Of a DNA stretch of 64,000 nucleotides, positions 52,390-62,691 are shown piece by piece (the stretch's first letter is position 1; the number at the start of each line of letters is the position of its first letter). The DNA is from Flavobacteriaceae bacterium (lineage in GTDB: Bacteria > Bacteroidota > Bacteroidia > Flavobacteriales > Flavobacteriaceae): contig JAFMCA010000001.1 of NCBI GenBank assembly GCA_017858055.1, positions 62,001 to 126,000 on the forward strand, read 5' to 3'. A program made the translations under genes and the position numbers. The notes under the pieces are model-generated. The model was not told the origin of the DNA. It saw only the letters and a list, made by a program, of their open reading frames with translations, and searched no databases.

Positions 52390-53976
52390 ATGACAAGTGA
52401 ACAGAAAGATAATTTGTTTGTCCTAGTAAAATCCTTGACCAAGTCTGAAAAACGTCAATTCCGATTGTACGTGGGTCGTATGGGTTCGAACGAAGATTCA
52501 AAGTTTTTAAATCTGTTTCAGTTATTGGATAAAATGAATCGATATGATGAAAAAGTAATTTTAAAAAAGGGGATAGTAACCAAACAACAATTATCCAATC
52601 TTAAGGCACATTTATACAAGCAAATTCTCATAAGTTTGAGGATGAACCCCGTCCATAAAAACATACGAATTCAAATCCGAGAGCAGCTTGATTTTGCCAC
52701 CATCCTGTACCAAAAAGGACTATATAAACAAAGCTTAAAAGTTCTTGAAAAAGCTAAAATCCTTGCACTTAAAAACGAAGAGAAGTACAGTGCTTATGAT
52801 ATTGTAGAGTTAGAAAAAGTAATTGAATCACAATATATAACGAGAAGTTTAAGCAATCGAACTGAAAAGTTAATTTCAGAATCCAATCAGCTTCGGATTC
52901 AGAATAATCTGGCAACACTACTGTCTAATTTATCCCTTCAGTTGTACGAGCGATTGATTAAAGCAGGTTATGCGAAAAGCGATGAGGAATTTCGAGAAAT
53001 TACTCAATTTTTTTACGAAAACTTACCCAAGTTGGATTATGATTCTCTTGGATTTCGAGAAAAACTTTGGTACTACAAAGCCCATGTTTGGTATAGTTTT
53101 TTGACTCAAGACTTTCTTTCTACATACCGTTATGCCTCGAAATGGGTCAAAATGTTTGAAGAATCTCCCTCGATGATCGAAATACACCCCGTATTTTATC
53201 TTAAAGGGAACAACTACTTGATGGAGAGTTTGGCATTGATTAAATACCCCTCGAAATTTAAAGAAGTACTGCATCAGATGATGCTTCGAACTTCTCATGA
53301 CGATTTCCCTAAGAATGACAATTTAAAAGCACTTAGCTTTCAATTTTACTTCAGTAATAAGCTCAACTTACACTTTTTAGAAGGAAGCTTTGAAGAAGGA
53401 CTGGTCATTGTTCCTAAAATTTTAAGTGGGATTAAGGAATTCAGAAATCAAACCGATCCTCATCACATCATGATGTTCTATTACAAACTTGCCTGCTTGT
53501 ATTTTGGAGCGGAGGATTATGAAAATTGCATGGTTTATCTGGATAAGATTATCAGCAATAAAAGCCTTAAAATGCGGGAGGATTTACTCTGTTTTGCGCG
53601 GGTACTGAACATCTTTGCGCACTATGAAGCTGGATTTGATTATCATTTAGAAACACATCTGAGGGAAACCTATAAGTTTTTGATTAAAATGAATGATTTG
53701 CACGAAGTACAAAAGGCAATGATCCGATTTGTAAGAGGACTTGGGGATATATACCCTCATGATTTAAAACGTGCATTTGAAGGACTTTATAAAGAGTTAA
53801 AACAATACGAAAATGATCCCTATGAACGGCGTTCATTTCTCTATTTGGATATACTTTCCTGGTTAGAAAGTAAAATTAAGAATGTGCCAATTGCCCATAT
53901 TATCAAGAGCAAGGCGGTTCATTTTAATCGGAAAGAACGGCCTTCCATATCCCCACTTTCTGCGGATCTGCAATAA
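52390..53976 (+). CDS. Conserved helical hypothetical protein
   Basis: A 528-aa soluble protein, rich in helices with repeated Leu/Tyr/Phe/Glu patterns that suggest TPR-like repeats over its whole length. The start LFVLVKSLTKSEKRQFRLYV and KGIVTKQQLSNLKAHLYKQIL recur in Bacteroidota hypothetical proteins I have seen, without a known function. No enzymatic motif, signal peptide or membrane helix. It is divergent from leuA. Its last 53 nt overlap the convergent rluA-type gene, so one end may be shorter in reality. Confidence 0.7.
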   Translation: MTSEQKDNLFVLVKSLTKSEKRQFRLYVGRMGSNEDSKFLNLFQLLDKMNRYDEKVILKKGIVTKQQLSNLKAHLYKQILISLRMNPVHKNIRIQIREQLDFATILYQKGLYKQSLKVLEKAKILALKNEEKYSAYDIVELEKVIESQYITRSLSNRTEKLISESNQLRIQNNLATLLSNLSLQLYERLIKAGYAKSDEEFREITQFFYENLPKLDYDSLGFREKLWYYKAHVWYSFLTQDFLSTYRYASKWVKMFEESPSMIEIHPVFYLKGNNYLMESLALIKYPSKFKEVLHQMMLRTSHDDFPKNDNLKALSFQFYFSNKLNLHFLEGSFEEGLVIVPKILSGIKEFRNQTDPHHIMMFYYKLACLYFGAEDYENCMVYLDKIISNKSLKMREDLLCFARVLNIFAHYEAGFDYHLETHLRETYKFLIKMNDLHEVQKAMIRFVRGLGDIYPHDLKRAFEGLYKELKQYENDPYERRSFLYLDILSWLESKIKNVPIAHIIKSKAVHFNRKERPSISPLSADLQ

Positions 53977-54607
53977 ATTCGATAACATCATTGCTTACAG
54001 GATGAATGATTTCAAGTTTACGAGCATGTAAACTTATACTGCCATCTTTGTTGCTCCTTGCAGCACCGTATTTTAAATCCCCTTGAATCGGGAAACCGAG
54101 ACTGCTTAATTGGGCGCGGATCTGATGATGACGCCCTGTTTCTAAGTTGATTTCCAGTAAGCAATAATGATCAAAAACTTTTCTTCGAACAAAATTCAAT
54201 TTCGCAATTTTACTATTAGGAACTTCTTTGGAATGTGCTTTCGATTTATTTTGTTTGGTGTTTCTGGTCATCCAATGAATCAACGACCCCTCAGCAGCAT
54301 CAAAAGAATTGGATACTATCGCCCAATACGTTTTTTGGGGAGCTCTGTTTTTGAATTGTTCGTTTATTCGACTTAGTGCTTTTGAAGTTTTTGTAAAAAG
54401 AACAACACCGCTCGTTGGACGATCCAGTCGATGGACAACACCCAGATAAACTGCTCCGGGTTTTTTGTATTTTTTTTTGAGGTATTCTTTGACTTTTTCT
54501 GCTAAAGGAATGTCTCCGGTTTGATCACCTTGAACCAGTTCACCCGCTTTTTTGTTTAAGACAATGAGGTGGTTGTCTTCAAATAGGATAGACTCTTCCA
54601 CTACCAA
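53924..54607 (-). CDS. RluA-family pseudouridine synthase
   Basis: A 227-aa enzyme that isomerises uridine in rRNA or tRNA. The catalytic motif is GVVHRLDRPTSGVVLFTKT with the active-site Asp about residue 62. The early segment SILFEDNHLIVLNKKAGELVQ and LETGRHHQIRAQLSSLGFPIQGDLKYGA are typical of RluA/RluC-type enzymes. No S4 domain, so it is the short form. It adjoins panB. Confidence 0.92.
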   Translation of the reverse strand: MVVEESILFEDNHLIVLNKKAGELVQGDQTGDIPLAEKVKEYLKKKYKKPGAVYLGVVHRLDRPTSGVVLFTKTSKALSRINEQFKNRAPQKTYWAIVSNSFDAAEGSLIHWMTRNTKQNKSKAHSKEVPNSKIAKLNFVRRKVFDHYCLLEINLETGRHHQIRAQLSSLGFPIQGDLKYGAARSNKDGSISLHARKLEIIHPVSNDVIEFIADPQKVGIWKAVLSD

Positions 54608-55426
54608 CTAGTATTGTTCATTTTCGTTCGGAAAGTCTAAGGACTTTACATCTGCGCTATACTGACCAATGGCTTGGTGCAAAATTTGATCTAAATCCAA
54701 ATAGCGGCGCAAAAATCGAGGACTAAATTCTTTATTCATTCCTAACATGTCGTGTAATACCAAGACTTGACCGTCTACTTTATTACCCGCTCCTATACCT
54801 ATGATTGGAATCGGAGTAATTGCTGCGGCTTGTGCAGCCAGTGCAGAAGGTATTTTTTCTAAGACAATCCCAAAACAACCAATGGTTTCTAACATTTTGG
54901 TGTCTTCTAGCAATTGGTTGGCCTCTGCTTCTTCTCGAGCACGAACGGTATAGGTACCAAACTTATAAATAGATTGAGGGGTTAGTCCCAAATGACCCAT
55001 CACAGGAATCCCTGCTTTTAGAATTCGTTCTATAGAATCTTTTACTTCTATTCCCCCTTCTAATTTTACTGCATGAGCACCAGATTCTTTCATGATTCTT
55101 ATGGCAGAGCGAAGTGCTTCTTTAGAGTCAGCTTGATAAGTTCCAAATGGAAGGTCAACCACAACCAATGCTCTTTTCACAGCACGGACTACACTACTAG
55201 CATGATAAATCATTTGATCTAAAGTGATAGGTAAGGTCGTTTCATGACCTGCCATGACATTAGAGGCAGAATCCCCCACCAAGATAATGTCTATTCCAGC
55301 TTGATCTACAATTCCTCCAAAGGTGAAATCGTAAGCGGTGAGCATGGAGATTTTCTCTCCATTGGCTTTCATTTCAAGCAAGGTTTTGGTTGTAATCCTT
55401 GCGTAATTTTTTTTGGCTGAAGACAT
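54608..55426 (-). CDS. panB: 3-methyl-2-oxobutanoate hydroxymethyltransferase
   Basis: A 272-aa ketopantoate synthase, first step of pantothenate (coenzyme A) synthesis. Signatures are [56 protein letters not shown] (with catalytic Glu later in LEKIPSALA) and [20 protein letters not shown]. It is immediately before the rluA-type gene and divergent from dnaK. Confidence 0.95.
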   Translation of the reverse strand: MSSAKKNYARITTKTLLEMKANGEKISMLTAYDFTFGGIVDQAGIDIILVGDSASNVMAGHETTLPITLDQMIYHASSVVRAVKRALVVVDLPFGTYQADSKEALRSAIRIMKESGAHAVKLEGGIEVKDSIERILKAGIPVMGHLGLTPQSIYKFGTYTVRAREEAEANQLLEDTKMLETIGCFGIVLEKIPSALAAQAAAITPIPIIGIGAGNKVDGQVLVLHDMLGMNKEFSPRFLRRYLDLDQILHQAIGQYSADVKSLDFPNENEQY

Positions 55427-55577
55427 GTTTAATTTAATTTTTTCAAAAATACTATTTCTTTAATTAATACGATTGAACACAAGGTGGAAAGCTCAAAGCA
55501 GAACAACCTGTCAAGCTGTCAGTTTATGGATCATGGCACAATGCTTGACTAGTATCCAGAAAATATTTGTAAACGTT

Positions 55578-57482
55578 ATGAGTAAAATTATTGGAATTGA
55601 TTTAGGAACTACAAACTCGTGTGTTTCCGTAATGGAAGGAAACGAACCCGTTGTGATCCCAAACGCTGAAGGAAAACGAACTACCCCTTCTGTAATTGCT
55701 TTTGTTGATGGTGGTGAAATTAAAGTTGGGGATCCTGCAAAAAGGCAGGCAGTAACCAATCCTACCAAAACAATTGCTTCGATCAAACGATTTATGGGAA
55801 ATAAATTTACTGAATCGAGTAAAGAGGTAAAGAATGTAGCCTATAAAGTGGTTAAAGGTGATAACGATACTCCTCGAGTGGATATCGACGGACGCTTATA
55901 TACGCCTCAAGAATTATCTGCTATGATACTTCAAAAAATGAAAAAAACAGCAGAAGATTATTTGGGCCATGATGTTACGGAGGCTGTTATTACAGTACCT
56001 GCATATTTTAATGACTCGCAGCGTCAAGCGACCAAAGAAGCGGGCGAAATCTCTGGCTTAAAAGTACAACGTATCATTAATGAGCCAACAGCTGCGGCCT
56101 TGGCTTATGGATTAGATAAAGGAGGGAAAGATCAAAAAATTGCTGTTTATGACCTTGGTGGAGGGACTTTTGACATCTCTATCCTAGAACTAGGAGACGG
56201 TGTTTTTGAAGTGCTTTCTACAAACGGAGATACCCATCTTGGAGGAGACGACTTCGATCAAGTAATCATCGACTTTTTAGCTGAAAAATTCAAAAAAGAC
56301 GAGGGGATTGATTTGCGTAATGACCCAATGGCATTACAGCGTTTAAAAGAGGCTGCAGAAAAAGCAAAAATAGAATTGTCTTCTTCAACACAAACGGAGA
56401 TCAATTTACCATATATCACAGCTACAGAATCAGGACCAAAACACCTTGTAACCCCACTCACTCGTGCAAATTTCGAGCAGCTTGCAGACAACTTAGTGAA
56501 GCGCTCTATGGCACCTGTCAAGAAAGCTTTAGAAGATGCAGGTTTGTCAAAATCCGACATTGATGAAGTAATTCTTGTAGGGGGGTCAACTCGAATTCCT
56601 GTAATTCAAGAAGAAGTTGAAAAGTTTTTTGGAAAAAAACCCTCTAAAGGAGTTAACCCAGATGAAGTGGTTGCCATTGGTGCAGCAATTCAAGGTGGGG
56701 TTCTTACAGGAGATGTTAAAGACGTCTTGTTGTTAGACGTAACTCCGCTCTCATTGGGAATTGAAACGATGGGTGGAGTAATGACAAAATTGATAGAATC
56801 AAACACAACCATTCCAACAAAAAAGTCGCAAACCTTCTCAACTGCAGCGGATAATCAACCTTCAGTAGAAATTCACGTACTTCAGGGCGAGCGTTCTATG
56901 GCAAAGGATAATAAAACAATCGGTCGTTTTCATTTGGATGGAATTCCACCTGCACAGAGAGGAACACCTCAAATCGAGGTAACCTTCGACATTGATGCGA
57001 ACGGAATTATTAAAGTAAGTGCTTTGGATAAAGCCACAAACAAATCCCAAGACATCCGTATCGAAGCTTCATCTGGTTTAACAGAGGAAGAAATCGAAAA
57101 AATGAAGAAGGAAGCTGAAGCCAATGCAGATGCTGACAAGAAAGCGAAAGAGCAAGTAGATAAACTCAACAGTGCAGATCAAATGATTTTCCAAACAGAA
57201 AAGCAATTGACAGAATTTGGAGAGAAACTTTCTGCAGATAAGAAGGCACCCATTGAAACGGCTTTAGCTGATTTGAAAAAAGCACACGAATCTAAAGATA
57301 TCGAGGCGATAGACAAATCCTTAGAATCCATAAATGAAGCTTGGAAAAATGCCTCTGAGGAAATGTATAAAGCTCAAGCAGAAGCTGGAGGAGGAGCTGA
57401 ACAAACGGATACCAAAGGGGCAACAGCAGATGCAACCGGTGGGGATGATGTTCAAGATGTTGACTTTGAAGAAGTAAAATAA
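55578..57482 (+). CDS. dnaK: Chaperone DnaK (Hsp70)
   Basis: A 634-aa Hsp70 starting at ATG 55578 ([18 protein letters not shown]); the longer frame adds 35 residues with no Hsp70 likeness. The ATPase domain (to about 380) contains [22 protein letters not shown] and [11 protein letters not shown]. The substrate domain begins at [14 protein letters not shown]. The lid is helical and the tail ends in [12 protein letters not shown]. Works with the DnaJ and GrpE encoded at 35232-36890, which are unusually far from it. A CIRCE element is not visible upstream; the region before the ATG resembles a -7 box only loosely. Confidence 0.97.
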   Translation: MSKIIGIDLGTTNSCVSVMEGNEPVVIPNAEGKRTTPSVIAFVDGGEIKVGDPAKRQAVTNPTKTIASIKRFMGNKFTESSKEVKNVAYKVVKGDNDTPRVDIDGRLYTPQELSAMILQKMKKTAEDYLGHDVTEAVITVPAYFNDSQRQATKEAGEISGLKVQRIINEPTAAALAYGLDKGGKDQKIAVYDLGGGTFDISILELGDGVFEVLSTNGDTHLGGDDFDQVIIDFLAEKFKKDEGIDLRNDPMALQRLKEAAEKAKIELSSSTQTEINLPYITATESGPKHLVTPLTRANFEQLADNLVKRSMAPVKKALEDAGLSKSDIDEVILVGGSTRIPVIQEEVEKFFGKKPSKGVNPDEVVAIGAAIQGGVLTGDVKDVLLLDVTPLSLGIETMGGVMTKLIESNTTIPTKKSQTFSTAADNQPSVEIHVLQGERSMAKDNKTIGRFHLDGIPPAQRGTPQIEVTFDIDANGIIKVSALDKATNKSQDIRIEASSGLTEEEIEKMKKEAEANADADKKAKEQVDKLNSADQMIFQTEKQLTEFGEKLSADKKAPIETALADLKKAHESKDIEAIDKSLESINEAWKNASEEMYKAQAEAGGGAEQTDTKGATADATGGDDVQDVDFEEVK

Positions 57483-57503
57483 CCTTTATTTCAACGGCAA
57501 ATT

Positions 57504-57540
57504 AAAACCTTCTGTGTTCCACAGGAGGTTTTCTTATTTT
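57504..57540 (+). terminator. Intrinsic terminator after dnaK
   Basis: AAAACCTTCTGTG (57504-57516) pairs with CACAGGAGGTTTT (57520-57532, one T-G pair) across a 3-nt loop, followed by CTTATTTT. Confidence 0.88.
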
Positions 57541-57554
57541 AGCAAAAACAAATC

Positions 57555-57971
57555 ATGGAAAAGCACGAAATACTCAAACTTACCAATGCAATCTGTAAAA
57601 ATACACTGATGGAAACCTTGGAGATCGAATTTACAGACGTAGGTGAGGATTTTTTAACGGCTCGTATGCCTGTTCAAACGAAAGTATTTCAGCCTGACGG
57701 TGTGCTTCATGGGGGGGCTAGTGCTGCTTTAGCAGAAAGTGTAGGGAGCGCTGCCGTTTTTGTGTTAAATAAAAATCCTAAAGCTATTGTTAGAGGAATT
57801 GAGATTTCTGCCAATCACTTAAAGAGTGTTAAAGATGGATATGTTCATGCTACAGCACGTCCAATCCATTTGGGTAAAACGATCCAATTGTGGGAGGTTC
57901 GGATAGAGGATGACCAAAAGCAATTAATTTCGATTTGTAAGCTAACTACGTATACCCGAATCAAAGAATAA
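57555..57971 (+). CDS. Hotdog thioesterase, probably DHNA-CoA hydrolase (MenI type)
   Basis: A 138-aa PaaI-type hotdog protein with the catalytic segment QPDGVLHGGASAALAESVGSAA. Hotdog enzymes with this motif hydrolyse aryl or acyl CoA thioesters. Since it overlaps the isochorismate synthase gene and heads the menaquinone cluster, it is most likely the 1,4-dihydroxy-2-naphthoyl-CoA hydrolase of menaquinone synthesis. The substrate is inferred from position; a phenylacetyl-CoA thioesterase cannot be ruled out by sequence. Confidence 0.8.
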   Translation: MEKHEILKLTNAICKNTLMETLEIEFTDVGEDFLTARMPVQTKVFQPDGVLHGGASAALAESVGSAAVFVLNKNPKAIVRGIEISANHLKSVKDGYVHATARPIHLGKTIQLWEVRIEDDQKQLISICKLTTYTRIKE

Positions 57972-59011
57972 TGGAATCCCCCCTTTTTTTAAGACTAAAA
58001 AGCCTTTGGGAAACCCAATTACCATTTGTCTGCTTTCGTCTTCCAAATCAAAAAAAGGCAACGCTTTATTTTCAAAAAGATTCTGAGTTGTACGTCACCC
58101 ATGACTTAAATTGTAGTGGATTTTTAATGGCCCCCTTTGATCTGAACAAGAAAATACCCTTTATCCCAGACCAATATGCAGAACTTTTTAATTTAAAAAA
58201 AACAAACCCCCAAAACAAAAAACAAACTGAGATCCCTTTCGATTCTACTAATAAAAAAACCTTTTTAGAACTCGTTAGTCATGCCCAAAAAGTCATTGAA
58301 AGCGGAGAGTTGAAAAAAGTAGTTCTCTCACACAAGCTCGAGGTGGCAACTAAAAAAGACCCGATATCAATTTTTAATGAACTGGTAATCGACTATCCAC
58401 TAGCAATGGTTTACTTATGGCATCATCCCTCTGTAGGAACTTGGTTTGGTGCGAGCCCAGAACAGTTTATTTCAAGCTTTGGAGATAAAACACAAACTAT
58501 GGCCTTGGCGGGGACGCAAAGTTATAAAGAAGGAGAAAACCCCCTGTGGACCCAAAAAGAAATAGAAGAGCAGGAACTCGTTGCAGTTCAAATAGACTCC
58601 GATTTAAAGAAGCTGTTTTCATCGAATCAAATTCATCGAAGTTCTACTACTGATCATCGTGCTGGGGATCTTATTCATTTGTGTACTTATTTTCAATTTC
58701 CCAAACTGGAGTCGAATCTTTTAGCACTTGCCCAAGTATTGCATCCGACCCCAGCGGTAGGGGGTGTGCCTAAAATAAAGGCTAAAGAATTTATAGAACA
58801 ATACGAAAGCTACGACAGAGCCTTTTACACGGGTTTTTTGGGTGTGACGAACACAAAAGAAACCCATTTATTTGTGAATTTGCGCTGTGCACAATGGACC
58901 CCAGAGCGAACCACATTGTATGTTGGTGCAGGAATAACTTCGGGTAGTGATCCTGAAAAAGAGTGGTTGGAAACGATAAGAAAAGCAAAAACTCTGGCGA
59001 AAGTTCTTTAA
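57971..59011 (+). CDS. menF: Isochorismate synthase
   Basis: A 346-aa chorismate-binding enzyme that makes isochorismate, the entry to menaquinone synthesis. The C-terminal core has KKVVLSHKLEVA, the metal/acid residues in HHPSVGTWFGASPEQF and LAGTQSYKEGENPLWTQKE, the key Glu in DHRAGDLIHLCT, then PTPAVGGVPK and YTGFLGV with ITSGSDPEKEWLET at the end. The N-terminal domain is short, as usual in Flavobacteria. The start shares one base with the end of the thioesterase gene. Confidence 0.9.
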   Translation: MESPLFLRLKSLWETQLPFVCFRLPNQKKATLYFQKDSELYVTHDLNCSGFLMAPFDLNKKIPFIPDQYAELFNLKKTNPQNKKQTEIPFDSTNKKTFLELVSHAQKVIESGELKKVVLSHKLEVATKKDPISIFNELVIDYPLAMVYLWHHPSVGTWFGASPEQFISSFGDKTQTMALAGTQSYKEGENPLWTQKEIEEQELVAVQIDSDLKKLFSSNQIHRSSTTDHRAGDLIHLCTYFQFPKLESNLLALAQVLHPTPAVGGVPKIKAKEFIEQYESYDRAFYTGFLGVTNTKETHLFVNLRCAQWTPERTTLYVGAGITSGSDPEKEWLETIRKAKTLAKVL

Positions 59012-59025
59012 AGCTTTTTATCCTA

Positions 59026-59054
59026 TTTGTTGTGCCATGGGTTTTGTACTTTTG
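59026..59054 (+). promoter_or_regulatory. Promoter of menD
   Basis: TTTG (59026-59029) and TACTTTTG (59047-59054) with 17 bp between them match the Bacteroidota promoter. The predicted transcript start is near 59061, about 20 nt before the menD ATG. Confidence 0.55.
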
Positions 59055-59079
59055 TACCTTATGAAGCAGATCTTGATGT

Positions 59080-60861
59080 ATGCCTAGCTACCCAACAATA
59101 CCTCTTGCCCAAACTGTAGTTCGATTATGTGAACGATATGGAATTGATCGGATCGTAATTTGTGCAGGCTCAAGAAATGCTCCTTTGACAAATGGTTTTG
59201 TCTCTCAATCTTTTTTTCAGACCTACAGTATTGTTGACGAACGTGCTGCCGCATTTTTTGCATTGGGATTAGCACAGCAGCTTAAAAAACCTGTAGCATT
59301 ATTGTGTACCTCGGGTTCAGCAGTACTCAATTTTTATCCAGCAATAGCGGAGGCTTACTACAGTGACATTCCATTAATTATACTTTCAGCAGATCGAATG
59401 CCACATCGAATTGATATTGGAGACGGTCAAACCATACGACAGACCGGGGTATTTGAACCTCATTTGGAAGCCTCAGCCGATTTAAAACCGGATGTGAGTC
59501 ACAATCCCAATACACTTCTTGAAAATCCAATGCAAAAGTTGCTTCCAGCAACTGCCAGTCAAGAGCTTATTCTAAAGACTCAAAAAGTTCATCAAAAACA
59601 CAACGAACAAGAAATCGCACGAGTTTTCCTAAAAGCACTTACGAATCGGGGTCCTGTCCATTTGAATATCCCCATGGAAGAACCTTTATACGTTATGACA
59701 GAGGATTTAATTCCAATAGGTGAAACCGCTGTCTTTAAACCTAGCAAGTCCATTTTAGATTCTAATTTTGAAATGGTCAAAGAACAGTGGCATAGGTCAA
59801 CTAAAAAATGGGTAATCATCGGTCAAATGTCTCCTGGAACTCTAGATCAAGAGGTAATAGACCGACTTTGTTTAGACCCTTCAGTTGTGGTTTTTACAGA
59901 AACAACTTCCAATATAAGTCATCCGAATCTAATCCACTCTATCGACAGCTTAATGGCACCCGCTGAACTTTTAGAGCAAAAAATTGATTCTAAAATCGCA
60001 CCAGAATTACTGTTGACCTTTGGTGGAATGGTAGTTTCAAAAAAGATTAAGTTTTTTCTCAGAAAACACCGACCTCAACACCATTGGCATGTGGATATTA
60101 AAAAAGCCTACAATACGTATTATTGCTTAGATCGGCATTTTAAAATGAGTCCTCAAGCTTTTTTAAACAACTTCTACAGTGAAAATTCCCCACTAAACTC
60201 AAGTACATTTCAAGGTGAAGTTTTGAATTTTTATCAGAAATTTATAGGAAAAGGGCAGCCGTATTTAAATCAGTTGCCCTTTTCAGATCTTGCTGTTTTT
60301 AGATTTTTATCTAAAAAAATACCCAATCAAAGACAGTTGCAAATAGCGAACAGCTCCTCCATTCGTTATACCCAATTGTTTACATGGCCCCAAAAAACGG
60401 AGTTTTATTGTAATCGCGGGACAAGTGGGATTGACGGGAGTACATCAACTGCAGTAGGCGCGGCTATAAGCAGTACCCTTCCCACCCTTCTCATAACTGG
60501 TGATTTGAGTTTTTTTTACGACATCAACGGATTGTGGAACGATACCATACCCAAGGATTTTAAAATTATTTTAATTAATAATAAGGGAGGAGGGATCTTT
60601 AGAATTTTACCTGGTCAAAAAGACACTCCAAAACACGATCGTTATTTTGAAACTGTTCATCAGCGAAACGCAAAGCATATTGCAAAGGCTTTTGGTTTTG
60701 GTTACCACAAGGCGAGTTCTTTATGGGGATTAAAAAGAAAGTACGCTCGCTTTATCAAAAATGACGGCCTACCCCAAATTCTGGAAATTCAAACACCAAG
60801 AAAAGTGAATGATAAAGTACTTTTAGAGTATTTCAGAAGTATGGCTGAAAATTTTCATTGA
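59080..60861 (+). CDS. menD: 2-succinyl-5-enolpyruvyl-6-hydroxy-3-cyclohexene-1-carboxylate synthase
   Basis: A 593-aa thiamine-diphosphate enzyme. The N-terminal Glu for ThDP activation is in VDERAAAFFALG, CAGSRNAPL precedes it, LLCTSGSAVLNFYPA is typical of MenD, and the ThDP-Mg motif is GDLSFFYDINGLWN followed by INNKGGG. It joins isochorismate and 2-oxoglutarate to SEPHCHC. Length and motifs normal. It follows menF after 68 bp and carries its own promoter. Confidence 0.95.
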   Translation: MPSYPTIPLAQTVVRLCERYGIDRIVICAGSRNAPLTNGFVSQSFFQTYSIVDERAAAFFALGLAQQLKKPVALLCTSGSAVLNFYPAIAEAYYSDIPLIILSADRMPHRIDIGDGQTIRQTGVFEPHLEASADLKPDVSHNPNTLLENPMQKLLPATASQELILKTQKVHQKHNEQEIARVFLKALTNRGPVHLNIPMEEPLYVMTEDLIPIGETAVFKPSKSILDSNFEMVKEQWHRSTKKWVIIGQMSPGTLDQEVIDRLCLDPSVVVFTETTSNISHPNLIHSIDSLMAPAELLEQKIDSKIAPELLLTFGGMVVSKKIKFFLRKHRPQHHWHVDIKKAYNTYYCLDRHFKMSPQAFLNNFYSENSPLNSSTFQGEVLNFYQKFIGKGQPYLNQLPFSDLAVFRFLSKKIPNQRQLQIANSSSIRYTQLFTWPQKTEFYCNRGTSGIDGSTSTAVGAAISSTLPTLLITGDLSFFYDINGLWNDTIPKDFKIILINNKGGGIFRILPGQKDTPKHDRYFETVHQRNAKHIAKAFGFGYHKASSLWGLKRKYARFIKNDGLPQILEIQTPRKVNDKVLLEYFRSMAENFH

Positions 60862-60941
60862 GGTTTATAAGCCCGTTTTGTATTCCAAGATGAACCAGGG
60901 GAATTGATTGTCAACAGTTCTTTTTCTGGAGAATAAATCAG

Positions 60942-60949
60942 TATTTTTG
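60942..60949 (+). promoter_or_regulatory. -7 box before menB
   Basis: TATTTTTG at 60942-60949 fits TAnnTTTG, 19 bp before the ATG at 60968, in the 106-bp gap after menD. The -33 element is unclear. Confidence 0.4.
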
Positions 60950-60967
60950 TAGAAAAATAGCGGATTT

Positions 60968-61783
60968 ATGAGAACATGGGAACCCTTAGGCACCTACAGC
61001 GATATTTTGTTTGAATTCTGTGAGGGAGTAGCAAAAATTACAATCAACCGACCGGAAGTTTACAATGCTTTTCGCCCCGAGACGAACAATCAAATGCTTG
61101 AAGCTATGGAGGTTTGTCGAGAAAATAATGCTATTGATATTGTGGTGTTTACCGGTATTGGAAATAAAGCTTTCTGTAGTGGAGGAGATCAAAATGTCAA
61201 GGGTGTTGGTGGTTATGTAGGAGAAGATGGTGTACCACGTTTAAACGTATTGGATTTGCATAAGCGCATAAGAGAATTACCTAAGCCTGTCATTGCGATG
61301 GTCAATGGATATGCCATAGGTGGAGGTCATGTATTACATGTGGTCTGTGATTTAACTATTGCTAGTGAAAATGCCATTTTTGGACAAACAGGTCCTAAAG
61401 TAGGAAGTTTTGACGGAGGTTTTGGGTCTTCGTATCTCGCACGTCACGTAGGACAGAAAAAAGCCCGTGAAATTTGGTTTTTATGCCAGCAATATAGTGC
61501 TCAAGAAGCCTGTGATATGGGAATGGTAAATAAAGTTGTTCCTTTTGATCAACTGGAAGACACCGTAATGGAATGGTGTCAAATTATGCAGCAACGAAGT
61601 CCATTGGCATTACGAATGATCAAGAGAAGCCTGAACGCAGAATTGGATGGTCAGCATGGATTGATGCAGTTAGCTGGAGATGCAACCTTGATGTATTATC
61701 TTATGGAAGAAGCTCAGGAAGGTAAAAAAGCCTTTTTGGAAAAACGCGCACCTAATTTTAAAAAATACCCCAAATTTCCTTAA
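60968..61783 (+). CDS. menB: 1,4-dihydroxy-2-naphthoyl-CoA synthase
   Basis: A 271-aa crotonase-fold enzyme that closes the naphthoate ring. [27 protein letters not shown] and [20 protein letters not shown] (oxyanion hole) are typical, as is [18 protein letters not shown]; the length and the C-terminal [16 protein letters not shown] fit MenB well. It shares one base with menA. Confidence 0.95.
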   Translation: MRTWEPLGTYSDILFEFCEGVAKITINRPEVYNAFRPETNNQMLEAMEVCRENNAIDIVVFTGIGNKAFCSGGDQNVKGVGGYVGEDGVPRLNVLDLHKRIRELPKPVIAMVNGYAIGGGHVLHVVCDLTIASENAIFGQTGPKVGSFDGGFGSSYLARHVGQKKAREIWFLCQQYSAQEACDMGMVNKVVPFDQLEDTVMEWCQIMQQRSPLALRMIKRSLNAELDGQHGLMQLAGDATLMYYLMEEAQEGKKAFLEKRAPNFKKYPKFP

Positions 61784-62691
61784 TGTCAATTGAACAAATA
61801 AAAATCTGGATTAAAGCCGCAAGATTACGAACCCTTCCTCTTTCAATATCAGGTATTGTTGCTGGAAATGCTTTGGGTGTTCAAGATTCAAATTTTTCAT
61901 GGTTGTTATTTTTTTTAATGTTACTCACAGCGATAGCTTTTCAAATTGTTTCCAATTTTGCAAACGACTATGGCGACGGGGTAAAGGGAACTGATAATGC
62001 GAACAGAGTAGGGCCTCAGAGGGTATTTCAGTCTGGATTATTAACTCGTAAAACCCTTAAAAAGGGAATTGTTTACACGGCTGTAGTTTCAATTTTTTTA
62101 GCAATAACGCTTATTTACACCGCTTTTGGGAAGGACTCATGGTTGTATTTTACCGTGTTCTTTGGTTTAGCAATAGGGAGTGTATGGGCAGCAATTTCGT
62201 ATACAGTTGGTGAAAAAGCTTATGGATATCGAGGATTGGGAGATTTATTTGTTTTCATCTTTTTTGGAATGATCAGTGTGGTTGGATCCTCTTTTCTCCA
62301 ACTGAAAGTTATTTCTACTCCTTCAATTTTACTCTCCTTAGTGTTGGGATTGTTGTCTGTAGCCGTTTTAAATCTCAATAATATGCGGGATCGCGAAAGT
62401 GATGCCGCTGTCGGTAAAAGGACTTTTGCTGTACTTTTGGGTGCTCAAGGCGCAAAATATTATCACTATACATTGATTTTAGGCGCGTGTGGTATTTTAG
62501 GTTTCTTTTTCATTCAACAAACCACAGCTTTTTATTGGCTAACACTGATCGGATTAATTCCTTTACTTTTCCATTTGGCAGTAGTAATACAAAATAAAGA
62601 CCCAAAGCGATTGGATCCAGAATTAAAAAAAGTTGCCCTCTCAACTTTCGTTCTTTCGATTTTAATTTTTATTAGTTTTTTCTTGAGTTAA
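61783..62691 (+). CDS. menA: 1,4-dihydroxy-2-naphthoate polyprenyltransferase
   Basis: A 302-aa UbiA-family membrane enzyme with eight to nine helices. The Asp-rich Mg/diphosphate motifs are in NFANDYGDGVKGTDNANR (first) and NLNNMRDRESDAAVGKRT (second). It attaches the prenyl tail to DHNA. It shares one base with menB and with menC, so the three are translated together. Confidence 0.95.
   Translation: MSIEQIKIWIKAARLRTLPLSISGIVAGNALGVQDSNFSWLLFFLMLLTAIAFQIVSNFANDYGDGVKGTDNANRVGPQRVFQSGLLTRKTLKKGIVYTAVVSIFLAITLIYTAFGKDSWLYFTVFFGLAIGSVWAAISYTVGEKAYGYRGLGDLFVFIFFGMISVVGSSFLQLKVISTPSILLSLVLGLLSVAVLNLNNMRDRESDAAVGKRTFAVLLGAQGAKYYHYTLILGACGILGFFFIQQTTAFYWLTLIGLIPLLFHLAVVIQNKDPKRLDPELKKVALSTFVLSILIFISFFLS

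Noticed and set aside
52224-52442. The full 72-aa - strand frame over the leuA start as a gene
   Set aside because: It crosses a promoter region used in the other direction and has no family; only its last 20 codons were kept as a weak leader-peptide idea.
55427-55577. CIRCE (HrcA) operator before dnaK
   Set aside because: No TTAGCACTC-N9-GAGTGCTAA or close variant is present; the same holds in front of grpE.
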